Below are positions 1-6,165 of a stretch of 64,000 nucleotides of DNA, one piece after another; the stretch's first letter is position 1, and each line of letters starts with the position of its first letter. The DNA is taken from assembly GCA_936911875.1 (NCBI GenBank), contig CAKZGB010000008.1:124001-188000 (forward strand), given 5' to 3'. This stretch comes from an uncultured Lysobacteraceae bacterium (lineage in GTDB: Bacteria; Pseudomonadota; Gammaproteobacteria; Xanthomonadales; Xanthomonadaceae). Under the pieces are notes generated by a model. It made no database searches, was not told where the DNA came from, and saw nothing but the letters and a program-made list of their open reading frames with translations. A program made the translations under genes and the position numbers.

Positions 1-364
1 GGATCCAAGCTCCCCAGCCGCGCACCTGACTTCAATACCAGCTCGCAAATGGCCTTCCTGGAATAGCCGTAAGATGCCTGGGTTGCCGCGCCGAGTGAAA
101 GGAAGTGGGGGCTTTTCGTAAATTCGTTGGCAAGCCAGTCGAGATCTCGTTTCGTCGATTCGTGACGCGACTCCGCGATTGCATGGAGCTCAGAAAGCGT
201 CGCTCCAGCCCCGGCAACCGTTAACGTCGAGGCCCTTCCGTCTTTCATGAGGCGAACATACCAATACCTTCGCGATCGCTTCCAGTAGATGCCGTTCGGC
301 AGCTTGGCTTGATCGATGTGCGACGGGATGGTTGGGTCGAATTTGCGTTTGCGTCCGCGAGTCA
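1..364 (-). CDS. Phage tyrosine integrase, N-terminal part (cut by window edge)
   Basis: The reading frame starts with ATG at 364 and stays open for 121 codons to the left edge, so only the N-terminal third is visible and the catalytic R-H-R-Y domain is outside. The start (MTRGRKRKFDPTIPSHIDQA, then KLPNGIYW and a WYVRLMKDGR strand) matches the arm-binding N-terminus common to integrases of siphophages of Burkholderia and Xanthomonas relatives. It overlaps the DUF4224 gene by 3 bases (ATGA), an arrangement usual for integrase and its small upstream partner. Expected role: site-specific integration and excision of this prophage, probably at tRNA-Pro (36240-36316). The family call rests on the N-terminus and on position. 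Confidence 0.75.
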
Positions 365-589
365 TAGGAGTTCGTCTGGGTCATACGCGTTGCTATCGTT
401 TGCGGCCGACCGCGAGATGCCCAGGGCATAGTTGAATGCTTCGAGCGTCGTTACACAGCCACCATTGCCATCGTATGTAAACGGCACCCGTCTGTCACGC
501 AGCCACGCCTCTACCGTCCGTAGGCGCGGTTTACGGCCGGGGCGGCAAAGTTCCTGCAGGTCAGCGAATTGGAGAATGCCGGCAACCAT
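362..589 (-). CDS. DUF4224 protein, probable excisionase-like partner of integrase
   Basis: A 75-residue protein whose residues 5-55 show the DUF4224 pattern: a short helix (FADLQEL), a basic GRKPRLRTVEAWL helix and a RVPFTYDGNGGCVTT hairpin. It looks like a compact winged helix that could bind att-site DNA. DUF4224 genes commonly sit directly upstream of phage integrases, as here, where the stop overlaps the integrase start. I infer a directionality-factor or regulatory role; nothing in the sequence proves it. The start at 589 has only a weak ribosome binding site. Confidence 0.65.
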   Translation of the reverse strand: MVAGILQFADLQELCRPGRKPRLRTVEAWLRDRRVPFTYDGNGGCVTTLEAFNYALGISRSAANDSNAYDPDELL

Positions 590-597
590 CGAAAGAG

Positions 598-753
598 CTA
601 CAGCTCCCGTTTGGTCGGCGCGGTCACCACGCCAAACTGAATACGGACCGACTTACCGGACAGGCTGCCTATAAAGATCCGCAGCGCATTCCAAGGGGTG
701 AGCTTGAACTCAACAGCCCACGGTTGAACGGGATCAGGGGGGCCATTACTCAC
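598..753 (-). CDS. Small phage protein, GTG start
   Basis: A 51-residue reading frame beginning VSNGPPDPVQPW and ending in TKREL. The GTG start at 753 overlaps the stop of the preceding gene (746), the same stop-start coupling seen through this operon. Upstream ATG codons exist in frame but lie deep inside the neighbour, so GTG is preferred. I do not recognise the family. The context (leftward operon ending in integrase) suggests an early, non-structural role. Confidence 0.5.
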   Translation of the reverse strand: MSNGPPDPVQPWAVEFKLTPWNALRIFIGSLSGKSVRIQFGVVTAPTKREL

Positions 754-1060
754 GATTGAGCTCCTTGCCCTGGTGGCCATGGCACGCCGATTCCGATGCA
801 GCACGTTCGCTCGGCTGGCAGTTGCTCACTTCGCCCCCCCCTGCTGCCGTTTGGGTTGAGGCATCGAGATACCGGATATTCCAGGTGGGGTGCATAAGCG
901 AACGATCAGAGGGTTTGGCATCGAACTGGACCCGTAACCATCCAAAGCGCGCCGATCGAATGGTGCCTCGCCATCTGCTCTGATCGTTGGCGAGAAACTC
1001 GATCCGAGCGCCGCGCTTGGCCGGCACGCCGTACGTGTCGCGAATGTATTTGAGGCTCAT
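746..1060 (-). CDS. Hypothetical phage protein, leftward early operon
   Basis: A 104-residue protein beginning MSLKYIRDTYGVPAKRGARIEF. Residues 15-65 look like a small beta-barrel (RIEFLANDQSRWRGTIRSAR, then WLRVQFD and THPTWNI-like strands), and the C-terminus is low in complexity and basic/acidic. The ATG overlaps the stop of the 1057-1305 gene. The pattern resembles small phage proteins of unknown function often found in the integrase-side operon. I cannot assign a role. Confidence 0.65.
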   Translation of the reverse strand: MSLKYIRDTYGVPAKRGARIEFLANDQSRWRGTIRSARFGWLRVQFDAKPSDRSLMHPTWNIRYLDASTQTAAGGGEVSNCQPSERAASESACHGHQGKELNRE

Positions 1061-1305
1061 AGCACATCACCGCGGGCGAGAAAGCTCGGCGGTTCGACCT
1101 GGAATCGCGGTGGCGGCAGTGGCAGCGGAGCAACCGGGCCAAACAGCTCCTTGAATCGCGTCAGACGGCTTTCGAATGCCAGAAGGCGGTCAAGGTTGCT
1201 CTGGTCGTGCAGTTCATCGATGTAGCGCGTGTCGATGATGATTCCGCACCGAACCAGGTCGGGCGGTGTGCTGGGGAATGCGGGGTCGAGTTGCAGGACT
1301 CTCAT
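1057..1305 (-). CDS. Hypothetical phage protein (82 aa)
   Basis: Begins MRVLQLDPAFPSTPPDL, has a central helix with LHDQSNLDRLLAFESRLTRFKELF and a proline-rich tail. Both ends overlap neighbours by four bases (ATGA type), which strongly supports translation as part of the operon. No catalytic motif, signal peptide or membrane segment is visible. Function unknown. Confidence 0.65.
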   Translation of the reverse strand: MRVLQLDPAFPSTPPDLVRCGIIIDTRYIDELHDQSNLDRLLAFESRLTRFKELFGPVAPLPLPPPRFQVEPPSFLARGDVL

Positions 1306-1649
1306 TTGCCAGACTCCAGTGCCGCTTGAACTGCCGGGCTGCGGATCCGCGCAGTGATGCGGGTCAGTTCACGTTGCAGTCGCTCGGACTTGTGCTCGAC
1401 GGCTGCAAGGCGAGCCATGAACGAGTTGGCGGGCTCAATCGTCGGCAGTCCGCTCTGCTCGGTCGAGCCTGTGCCAGCGGAAGTCAGATCCCGGACCGTC
1501 TGCAGGTCCCTCGCCCACTCGTCTGCGCGGCGCTCGTACTCGGCCGCGTTGATGTCATTGCCCAGGGCCCGCTCGGCCTCTGCGATCTTGCGCAGGAAGT
1601 CAGGACCTTGCAGCCGAAGTGTGTGCACGGTGGCGACATTGCGGCTCAT
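1302..1649 (-). CDS. Hypothetical phage coiled-coil protein (115 aa)
   Basis: I chose the ATG at 1649 because it overlaps the upstream stop at 1646 (ATGA). The longer frame reaching back to 1817 would run through a confirmed neighbour. The protein begins MSRNVATVHTLRLQGPDFLRK and has two charged heptad-like helical stretches (about residues 18-50 and 75-105), suggesting a coiled coil. Function unknown; it belongs to the integrase-side operon. Confidence 0.6.
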   Translation of the reverse strand: MSRNVATVHTLRLQGPDFLRKIAEAERALGNDINAAEYERRADEWARDLQTVRDLTSAGTGSTEQSGLPTIEPANSFMARLAAVEHKSERLQRELTRITARIRSPAVQAALESGK

Positions 1650-1891
1650 TTCACAGCCTCCACGTCCGGCCGAGCAACCGGGTCGTTTTTCGCGGTGGGC
1701 GCCTGCAGGTCGGCGATTACAAGGCGAGCGGCGGCCAGTTGGGTCTCGAGGTAGGACGCCCTGCCCTTGTAGTGAGCGACGGCGGCGTTCGCAAAACTCA
1801 GCTTCGACCGATACCACTCGGCATCCCGCTCAAGCGCATCGACGCGGCTGGCCGGCACGTAGCCGAAGTACGACATCAGATGTTTGATCAT
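1646..1891 (-). CDS. Hypothetical phage protein, coiled-coil (81 aa)
   Basis: Starts MIKHLMSYFGYVPASRVDAL, followed by a long amphipathic helix rich in Ala, Glu and Arg (about residues 18-62). It overlaps both neighbours by four bases. Its layout (short N-terminal motif, then one long coiled coil) resembles small structural or regulatory phage proteins, but I recognise no family. Confidence 0.6.
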   Translation of the reverse strand: MIKHLMSYFGYVPASRVDALERDAEWYRSKLSFANAAVAHYKGRASYLETQLAAARLVIADLQAPTAKNDPVARPDVEAVK

Positions 1892-2118
1892 CGCGAAGCC
1901 TCCCGCAGGATCTTGCGGCCCGCTGCAATGGCGAAGGCGGTCGAGCGGCCTTCAACCTGTAGGGTTCGAAGGGCGGCATGGATGGCCTGATGACGGATGG
2001 AGTTGGACACCCCTGCCCTAGTGGCGGCCGTGCGGACCGCTGTGATGGCGGTGCTGGCCTGGGCGAGGTTGATGACGCTGGCAGTGCAGCGTGCCTGAAG
2101 CTGTTGAGCGTGACCCAT
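1888..2118 (-). CDS. First gene of the leftward early operon, hypothetical (76 aa)
   Basis: Begins MGHAQQLQARCTASVINLAQ and is rich in Ala, Thr and Arg. The pattern of short helices could be a small DNA-binding fold, but no clear helix-turn-helix can be named. The start lies directly after the T-run of a terminator-like hairpin (2123-2144), so translation and read-through of that hairpin may be linked. It is the promoter-proximal gene behind the pL-like promoter at 2207-2235. Confidence 0.55.
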   Translation of the reverse strand: MGHAQQLQARCTASVINLAQASTAITAVRTAATRAGVSNSIRHQAIHAALRTLQVEGRSTAFAIAAGRKILREASR

Positions 2119-2119
2119 A

Positions 2120-2144
2120 AAAATGCCCTCGAAAGTGAGGGCAT
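2120..2144 (-). terminator. Leader terminator between pL and the leftward operon
   Basis: On the minus strand an 8-bp stem (ATGCCCTC/GAGGGCAT) with a 6-nt loop is followed by TTTTTA, which ends at the ATG of the first gene. This is the form of a factor-independent terminator standing between the promoter and all genes of the operon. Two further stems lie upstream (2180-2203, 10 bp; 2145-2176, 7 bp). Expression of integrase would then need read-through, antitermination or translation-linked control. Confidence 0.6.
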
Positions 2145-2206
2145 CCGGCGCCAGCCGAGGGGGCGACTAGCGCCGGGTGCCCATCAGGCGGGTGCCTGAT
2201 GGGTTA

Positions 2207-2235
2207 ATTAAACGTGGTGTTTATTCAAATGTCAA
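2207..2235 (-). promoter_or_regulatory. pL-like promoter of the leftward operon
   Basis: On the minus strand, TTGACA (2235-2230) is followed after 17 bases by TTTAAT (2212-2207), an almost consensus sigma-70 promoter. A perfect operator (2209-2223) fills the spacer and -10, and a second site (2232-2246) covers the -35. Transcription should begin near 2200 and run into the integrase operon. The overlap with operators indicates repression by the CI-like protein. Confidence 0.75.
2209..2223. promoter_or_regulatory. Repressor operator (left site 1)
   Basis: The palindrome TAAAC-GTGGT-GTTTA occurs here and, identically, at 3741-3755. It lies between the -35 and -10 of the leftward promoter. Two perfect 15-mers at the two early promoters are what a lambda-type repressor control circuit predicts. 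Confidence 0.7.
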
Positions 2236-2246
2236 CATGTTGTTTA
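2232..2246. promoter_or_regulatory. Repressor operator (left site 2, imperfect)
   Basis: TCAAC-ATGTT-GTTTA keeps the 5-5-5 layout of the perfect site, with one change. Its centre is 23 bp from that of the neighbouring site, about two helical turns, which would allow cooperative dimer binding on one face of the DNA. Confidence 0.55.
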
Positions 2247-2918
2247 CTCCCCGGTCTGAGGATAGTCCCCCGAGTCCTCTAGCCAGGTTCGAAAGTCCTG
2301 CTCTTCCTGGCTGGTGATTCGAGGCTTGAGATTGCTAACGCGGTCCCATGCAGCATCAATTCGTTTGGCCTCCTCTGGACTTGCAAGCGCCTTGCGCCGC
2401 ATGAAAACCCACCAGTTCAGCTCCACCAAATTTGGGATGAAGCTCGCCCGCAATGGATACGGTTCTTCCGGTGGCAACCATCCGTTTACTTTTGGTGACT
2501 CCGAGAACTCGAGTTCAATCCTCTGCTCCCATTCTGTGTTCAATGGTCGACGACCACTTCCCATGGCAATAGCGTAGGCAGCAGTTTTGCAACGCATGAG
2601 ATATCGACCAGGAACAGCAGCCAGAAGGGCTTCATAGCCCTCATTTGATCCGGATTTGTAGTCAGAAATGCTAATTTTCCGGCAGCGGCTTTGGGCCCAC
2701 TCATGCAACTCTTCATCTGAAACACCGGACATTGCCGATATTTGCTTTGCAAAATGGCACATCTTGGCAACTTCACGATGTCGAAAGCCGCGAATCGTTG
2801 CAGTGAAGAATGCCACTGCATCAAATGCCTTTATGCCGTCCCCAAGCTGGTCCTCGATCTTTCGACGTAATTCGAGCCATCGATCGAGACTATTCGGTTC
2901 AGATATGAAAGAGCTCAT
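2244..2918 (-). CDS. Hypothetical phage protein near the immunity region (224 aa)
   Basis: The preferred start is ATG 2918 (MSSFISEPNSLDRWLELRRK) because a GGGG-rich stretch precedes it; an upstream ATG at 2978 is possible. The protein is soluble and mostly helical, with AVAFFTATIRGFRHREVAKM, a WAQSRCRKI segment and a C-terminal WLEDSGDYPQTGE tail. It lies directly downstream of the repressor on the same strand, so it may be expressed in the lysogen. GC is lower than in the surrounding phage genes. I recognise no family; a lysogenic conversion or exclusion role is only a guess from position. Confidence 0.6.
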   Translation of the reverse strand: MSSFISEPNSLDRWLELRRKIEDQLGDGIKAFDAVAFFTATIRGFRHREVAKMCHFAKQISAMSGVSDEELHEWAQSRCRKISISDYKSGSNEGYEALLAAVPGRYLMRCKTAAYAIAMGSGRRPLNTEWEQRIELEFSESPKVNGWLPPEEPYPLRASFIPNLVELNWWVFMRRKALASPEEAKRIDAAWDRVSNLKPRITSQEEQDFRTWLEDSGDYPQTGE

Positions 2919-3008
2919 TGAAAGGGACCCCAGTAAACTGTCACGGCAAAATGGAAACGGCTCGCATGCTCGAGCCAAACCTTGGTCTACGCACAGATGT
3001 TCATAGAC

Positions 3009-3701
3009 CTAGATCATTCGCTTGATCGACACGTTAACAAGTACACGACCACCGATGATCATCTCTTCCGGCGCAGGAAAGTCAGGATAGGCCTTGTTTG
3101 TGCTGACAACGTAGAGCTGGTCTCTTGCTTGCAATATCTTGAACTGGGCGCCGTGACCTGTATTGATCAGGTATACCCCGTCACCATCAAAGTGGGTAAT
3201 CGAAGTATCAACCCATGCGACTTCCCCGGACTCGAGCACGCCAGGAAGTGAATCCCCTCGACCCGTCATCAACTTCACGCGCCCCGGCGCCGGTAGGAAT
3301 CCGACCTTCTTTCGTACTTCGTGCTCGCTGACTTCCAAGATGTTTACCACTTCTGGGAAGTCTTGATTAATAACTGGTCCACCCATGCCTGCCACCCCAT
3401 CGATCTGTTCAAGTCGAACGTAGCCGTCTGGCGTTTCATTGCTTGAGACTGAATCCAGCAGCTCCGTGCCGATGCCTTCAAACACGTAAACCGGATTGAT
3501 CCCTTTCACGGCAGCAAAGCGTAGAGACGCTTCGGCAGATACGCCGCGGCGCTTCCAATTGTTTGCGCTTTGCGGCGTGGCATCGATCCAGGCTGCGATC
3601 TCCGTTTGATTTACATCGGGCTCAATCGCACGGGCCGCGTCCAGCAGCCGCTGAAAACTTGGATGGGTAGTGTTTTCTTCCATGGGTTTAGTGTGAAACA
3701 T
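3009..3701 (-). CDS. CI-like phage repressor with S24 (LexA-type) autopeptidase domain
   Basis: 230 residues from ATG 3701 (an alternative ATG lies at 3683). An N-terminal helix-turn-helix region (about 30-53, QTEIAAWIDATPQSANNWKR) is followed by a linker with the Ala104-Gly105 pair expected for self-cleavage. The peptidase domain has Ser151 in GRGDSLPG and Lys188 in QFKIL, the catalytic dyad of LexA/CI/UmuD. The protein should hold the prophage silent and be inactivated by RecA filaments during DNA damage. It is divergent from the Cro-like gene, and an operator overlaps its own start codon (3695-3709), implying autoregulation. Confidence 0.9.
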   Translation of the reverse strand: MFHTKPMEENTTHPSFQRLLDAARAIEPDVNQTEIAAWIDATPQSANNWKRRGVSAEASLRFAAVKGINPVYVFEGIGTELLDSVSSNETPDGYVRLEQIDGVAGMGGPVINQDFPEVVNILEVSEHEVRKKVGFLPAPGRVKLMTGRGDSLPGVLESGEVAWVDTSITHFDGDGVYLINTGHGAQFKILQARDQLYVVSTNKAYPDFPAPEEMIIGGRVLVNVSIKRMI

Positions 3702-3709
3702 TCCGTTTA
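3695..3709. promoter_or_regulatory. Repressor operator overlapping the repressor start
   Basis: GAAAC-ATTCC-GTTTA repeats the 5-5-5 operator layout with one changed base and a different spacer. It covers the ATG of the repressor gene at 3701-3699, a position suited to negative autoregulation. Confidence 0.5.
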
Positions 3710-3728
3710 CTCTTTGTTACACGCACTG

Positions 3729-3757
3729 TTGACTTTTATATAAACGTGGTGTTTACT
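3729..3757 (+). promoter_or_regulatory. pR-like promoter for the Cro-like gene
   Basis: TTGACT (3729-3734), a 17-base spacer and TTTACT (3752-3757) mirror the pL-like promoter in spacing, with a perfect operator in the spacer. The predicted start of transcription falls at about 3764-3765, on or next to the ATG of the Cro-like gene, which also lacks a Shine-Dalgarno sequence. A second possible -10 (TATAAA, 3739-3744) would give a short leader instead. Confidence 0.5.
3741..3755. promoter_or_regulatory. Repressor operator (right site, perfect)
   Basis: TAAAC-GTGGT-GTTTA, identical over all 15 bases to the site at 2209-2223. It sits between the repressor and Cro-like genes, inside the rightward promoter. 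Confidence 0.7.
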
Positions 3758-3764
3758 TTCTTCC

Positions 3765-3998
3765 ATGAACGAATTAAACGAATCCATGGAGCGACATCCC
3801 GACGCCGAACTCATAGATCAACTGGGCGGATCAAAGACCGTCGCGGAACTATGTGGCTTCAACGGCGTCGACGGAATTCGCCGGGTCAGTAACTGGCGCC
3901 GCCGCGGGATCCCGGCAGCGATTCGATTGGCGCACTTGCATCTCTTTGGAACGACGGGGAATGCCTGTAAGTCAGAGCGTGAGGACGCAGCGGCATGA
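3765..3998 (+). CDS. Cro-like transcriptional regulator
   Basis: A 77-residue protein divergent from the repressor. Residues 15-60 (ELIDQLGGSKTVAELCGF, then GIRRVSNWRRRGIPAAIRLAH) have the YdaS/Cro arrangement of a short helix-turn-helix followed by the NWRRRGIPA signature. It should bind the same operators and favour lytic growth. No ribosome binding site is visible before the ATG; together with the promoter position this suggests a leaderless message. Confidence 0.8.
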   Translation: MNELNESMERHPDAELIDQLGGSKTVAELCGFNGVDGIRRVSNWRRRGIPAAIRLAHLHLFGTTGNACKSEREDAAA

Positions 3999-4132
3999 TT
4001 CTCGCAACCCACGTAATGATCCGCACGGCGGTACGTCACGGTTCTCGGCTTGTCGCGTCGAACAAACAGAATGGCAACGGTCACCGTTGGTCGCCCGAAT
4101 TGGCACGCTCGTACCGGCAACAACTGCAATAA
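3995..4132 (+). CDS. Small protein overlapping the Cro-like gene (45 aa)
   Basis: An ATG at 3995 overlaps the Cro-like stop (ATGA) and opens a 45-codon frame starting MILATHVMIRTAVRHGSR and ending SYRQQLQ. The overlap, and the lack of any other gene before 4201, favour coupled translation. It is basic, with no membrane segment. No family recognised; short length leaves real doubt. Confidence 0.45.
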   Translation: MILATHVMIRTAVRHGSRLVASNKQNGNGHRWSPELARSYRQQLQ

Positions 4133-4200
4133 CTCATTTAGGTCCACGGCTCGGCTCCATATTGGTGTCGGGCCATCTTTCCACCCCTGGAGGGGAAAAC

Positions 4201-4596
4201 ATGGGAACAGGTCTTCCCAACAATTCCCAACTCACTTTGCAGTTGGAACCCGGTCTCTCCCATCGGCACTTGTCGCTGCGGGATTGCTTGGCTGCACAGG
4301 TCTACCAGATCGGCCACGGACGTGTCGCTGCACGCCTCGATATCGCTCCGTCCAAGTTGACGGAGAAGCTGGCAGGCTGCGATTCATCCGGCAAGGCCCG
4401 TGGGCTGAGCGTCGATGAACTCGAGCGCTACCTCGAACGCTGTGACGATGCCACTCCGATCCTGTATCTGGTGGACAAGTTCTTGAGAGACCCGCGGGCA
4501 CAGCAGCAAGACGCGCTCTCCAAGTTGGCGACCCTTGCGGAGCAGCTGCCTGCCCTGCTCGCAGCCGCCGGATACCAGGAGAAGAAGAAACGGTGA
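4201..4596 (+). CDS. Phage regulatory CII-like protein (CP76 family)
   Basis: 131 residues from ATG 4201, chosen for the strong GGAGGGG ribosome binding site. Residues 25-95 (LSLRDCLAAQVYQIGHGRVAARLDIAPSKLTEKLAG, then GLSVDELERYLERCDDATPILYLVDKFL) match the Phage_CP76/CII regulatory family, with a helix-turn-helix at about 42-62. The C-terminal helices probably mediate oligomerisation. Likely a regulator of the lysis-lysogeny choice, placed just behind the Cro-like gene as cII is in lambda. Confidence 0.75.
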   Translation: MGTGLPNNSQLTLQLEPGLSHRHLSLRDCLAAQVYQIGHGRVAARLDIAPSKLTEKLAGCDSSGKARGLSVDELERYLERCDDATPILYLVDKFLRDPRAQQQDALSKLATLAEQLPALLAAAGYQEKKKR

Positions 4597-4624
4597 GCAC
4601 TATTGCGACCATAGGGGTGCGCTC

Positions 4625-4948
4625 ATGAACCCGAAACCTGCCCCGTGCTACACCGCTGAGCAAATCAACGCGCGGATCCGTGAACTTACCGTTGGCAGAT
4701 CCCAGCCCACTCTGATGGATTGGGCACTTGCGACGACCTACGCCAGGGTAATGGCCGAAGGCGGTTTTAAGACTCAGGATGAATCCGAGCAGCCACTTCA
4801 GCAAGTGCAATCGAAATTAGATCCGGCTTCATGTAACCCGATTCCCCCGGCGGCGGCATCACGCCCGGTCCAATTTCGTTCTGTAGTTCGATGCTTCGCG
4901 ATTGCAGCGATCGGAATACTGCTGCTTGATCGGGGTGCGAATCGATGA
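4625..4948 (+). CDS. Hypothetical early protein (107 aa) with antisense overlap
   Basis: Starts MNPKPAPCYTAEQINARIRE; the first 50 residues look like a folded helical domain (TLMDWALATTYARVMAEGGF). From about codon 48 the frame runs antisense to the leftward gene 4767-5012. The C-terminus contains a hydrophobic stretch (FAIAAIGILLL) that could be a membrane segment or an artefact of the overlap. Function unknown. Confidence 0.5.
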   Translation: MNPKPAPCYTAEQINARIRELTVGRSQPTLMDWALATTYARVMAEGGFKTQDESEQPLQQVQSKLDPASCNPIPPAAASRPVQFRSVVRCFAIAAIGILLLDRGANR

Positions 4949-5012
4949 GTGAACGCACCATCGCCTCGAGCACTTTGACGCGACGCTCCAGATCACCAAT
5001 TGATACAGACAT
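4767..5012 (-). CDS. Small leftward gene embedded in the early operon (81 aa)
   Basis: Starts MSVSIGDLERRVKVLEAMVRS behind an excellent ribosome binding site (AAGGAGG, 6 bases before ATG on the minus strand). The N-terminal half is a clear coiled-coil (DLERRVKVLEAMVRSLIDSH); the C-terminus is LISIALAEVAARIHPES. It runs against the surrounding rightward genes and overlaps the end of 4625-4948. Own-promoter expression in the lysogen is possible. No family recognised. Confidence 0.6.
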   Translation of the reverse strand: MSVSIGDLERRVKVLEAMVRSLIDSHPDQAAVFRSLQSRSIELQNEIGPGVMPPPGESGYMKPDLISIALAEVAARIHPES

Positions 5013-5117
5013 GTCGTCCTCCTTGCGGGCTTTGTTGAGTAGTGTCCTCAAAGCATACCGCAAGGCTGGGCGGCACCTTTTGATCACCCTGCGCAATGAC
5101 CTGGTGGGAGGCCGCCC

Positions 5118-5666
5118 ATGAAGCCGCATCATCCGCTTGTTACCTGGTGGCGAGTGCCGCTCCGGAATGTCATGCGCAACGGGTGGAGATGGCTCGACAC
5201 CATGACAGTGCCGGAGGCGGCGGCGAGACATCAGGACGCGGAGCAATTCAAGGAGTCCTTGCGTCAGGCCGTAGCGCCCGGTTTGAAAGTGAACATGACG
5301 GACCTCACCCTGAAGCGCCTCTGGCAGTTGGACAACAGTGCCGCGCCTTCTGAACATGATCCTTCCATGTCTGAGTCTGAACGCCTGGAGCTGGTCGCGA
5401 AGTACTACTGGCTTGGCATGTCGAAGGAGCAAGTTCGAGAGCTGGTCGAGGCTTGTGGTGTGGAGTTCCTCGATCCCAAATGCTTGCCTTCCACTATCCG
5501 TAAGTACTTCGATATCTATCCGGAAGGTGCGCTTGATGCCATCCGTGAGGAGCTGGGCGAGTGCGCGGCAAAGGGTCAGCTCGATCGATCGCGACAACTG
5601 ATCGAAGGTCTGGGTCTCACGTGGATTGATCCGCGCGGAACGTGCACGACTCCTGATCAGAATTGA
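5118..5666 (+). CDS. Hypothetical early phage protein (182 aa)
   Basis: Starts at ATG 5118, preceded by GGAGG. The middle and C-terminal parts are helical and charged (MSESERLELVAKYYWLG, MSKEQVRELVEACGVEF, GALDAIREELGECAAKGQ). No catalytic motif, zinc ligands or membrane segment is apparent. Located between the CII-like gene and the primase, so an accessory replication or regulatory role is possible. Its 3' end overlaps a leftward gene by about 50 bases. Confidence 0.6.
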   Translation: MKPHHPLVTWWRVPLRNVMRNGWRWLDTMTVPEAAARHQDAEQFKESLRQAVAPGLKVNMTDLTLKRLWQLDNSAAPSEHDPSMSESERLELVAKYYWLGMSKEQVRELVEACGVEFLDPKCLPSTIRKYFDIYPEGALDAIREELGECAAKGQLDRSRQLIEGLGLTWIDPRGTCTTPDQN

Positions 5667-5832
5667 AACTGACCGAGAACCCTTGATCATGTGCCCATGC
5701 CTTAACGTCATCGTCCCAGTACTCCCCTCGAAACCCGTGGCCATTCACGAGTTGCAACCATGGCACATCGAGCCCTCCATTCTCGCGAATGGTCTTGGCC
5801 AAGTGGTCCAAATGATTCCCGAAAGACGTCAT
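5617..5832 (-). CDS. Second small leftward gene in the early region (71 aa)
   Basis: Begins MTSFGNHLDHLAKTIRENGGL behind GGAGGGCGG on the minus strand. The fold looks compact, with PWLQLVNGHGFRGEYWDDDVKAWAHDQGFSV followed by a beta strand ending ESCTFRADQST. Like the gene at 4767-5012 it runs against the operon direction and has its own strong ribosome binding site. The region before its start contains a 9-bp inverted repeat (about 5839-5889). Unknown function. Confidence 0.55.
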   Translation of the reverse strand: MTSFGNHLDHLAKTIRENGGLDVPWLQLVNGHGFRGEYWDDDVKAWAHDQGFSVSFNSDQESCTFRADQST

Positions 5833-5897
5833 ATACCGCCCTCCCTGTGGGCTACTTGTGTGGGAGCTTCTAGCCTAACGCAGGGAGGGCAACCCCA

Positions 5898-6164
5898 ATG
5901 AAGCACCCATCGCTATTCCGGGTCAGCATGACCGGTCGAACCCGCACCCTCTGGGCCGGCTTCGCGCTCTCCATTTATCACCAAACAACCCCGGCCCCCT
6001 ATGGGGTTAAGAGCCGCGCGTGCGCACGCGTGCGGGGTTTCAGTCAGGCCCTCGGCCGCCTCGGAGCGGGCTTCGAGCCGGGGAAGGGTCCTCCTGGGGC
6101 TTGGGGGAATGAGGGTAGTTCAGACCCCGTTTTTCGTGTAGACAGCGGGGTCAAGAGTCACTGA
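5898..6164 (+). CDS. Doubtful reading frame before the primase (88 aa)
   Basis: An 88-codon frame with a GGGAGGG ribosome binding site begins at 5898 and ends two bases before the primase ATG. The protein is compositionally odd (Arg, Gly, Pro, Ser) and the DNA contains a 14-bp palindrome (6017-6030) and a hairpin (6123-6152). It may therefore be a non-coding control region with an accidental frame. I keep it because of position and ribosome binding site. Confidence 0.3.
   Translation: MKHPSLFRVSMTGRTRTLWAGFALSIYHQTTPAPYGVKSRACARVRGFSQALGRLGAGFEPGKGPPGAWGNEGSSDPVFRVDSGVKSH
6017..6030. repeat. 14-bp palindrome upstream of the primase
   Basis: CGCGTGCGCACGCG is a perfect palindrome of alternating purines and pyrimidines about 140 bp before the primase gene. 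The composition resembles the core of the repeat field at 8726-8838. It could mark a replication or protein-binding site. Confidence 0.4.
6123..6152. repeat. GGGGTC hairpin (REP-like) before the primase
   Basis: GACCCCG and CGGGGTC form a 7-bp stem around 16 bases, just before the primase ribosome binding region. A related GGGGTC/GACCCC palindrome occurs inside the primase gene at 7270-7289. The shared core resembles short palindromic units dispersed in some proteobacterial genomes. Confidence 0.4.
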
Positions 6165-6165
6165 A

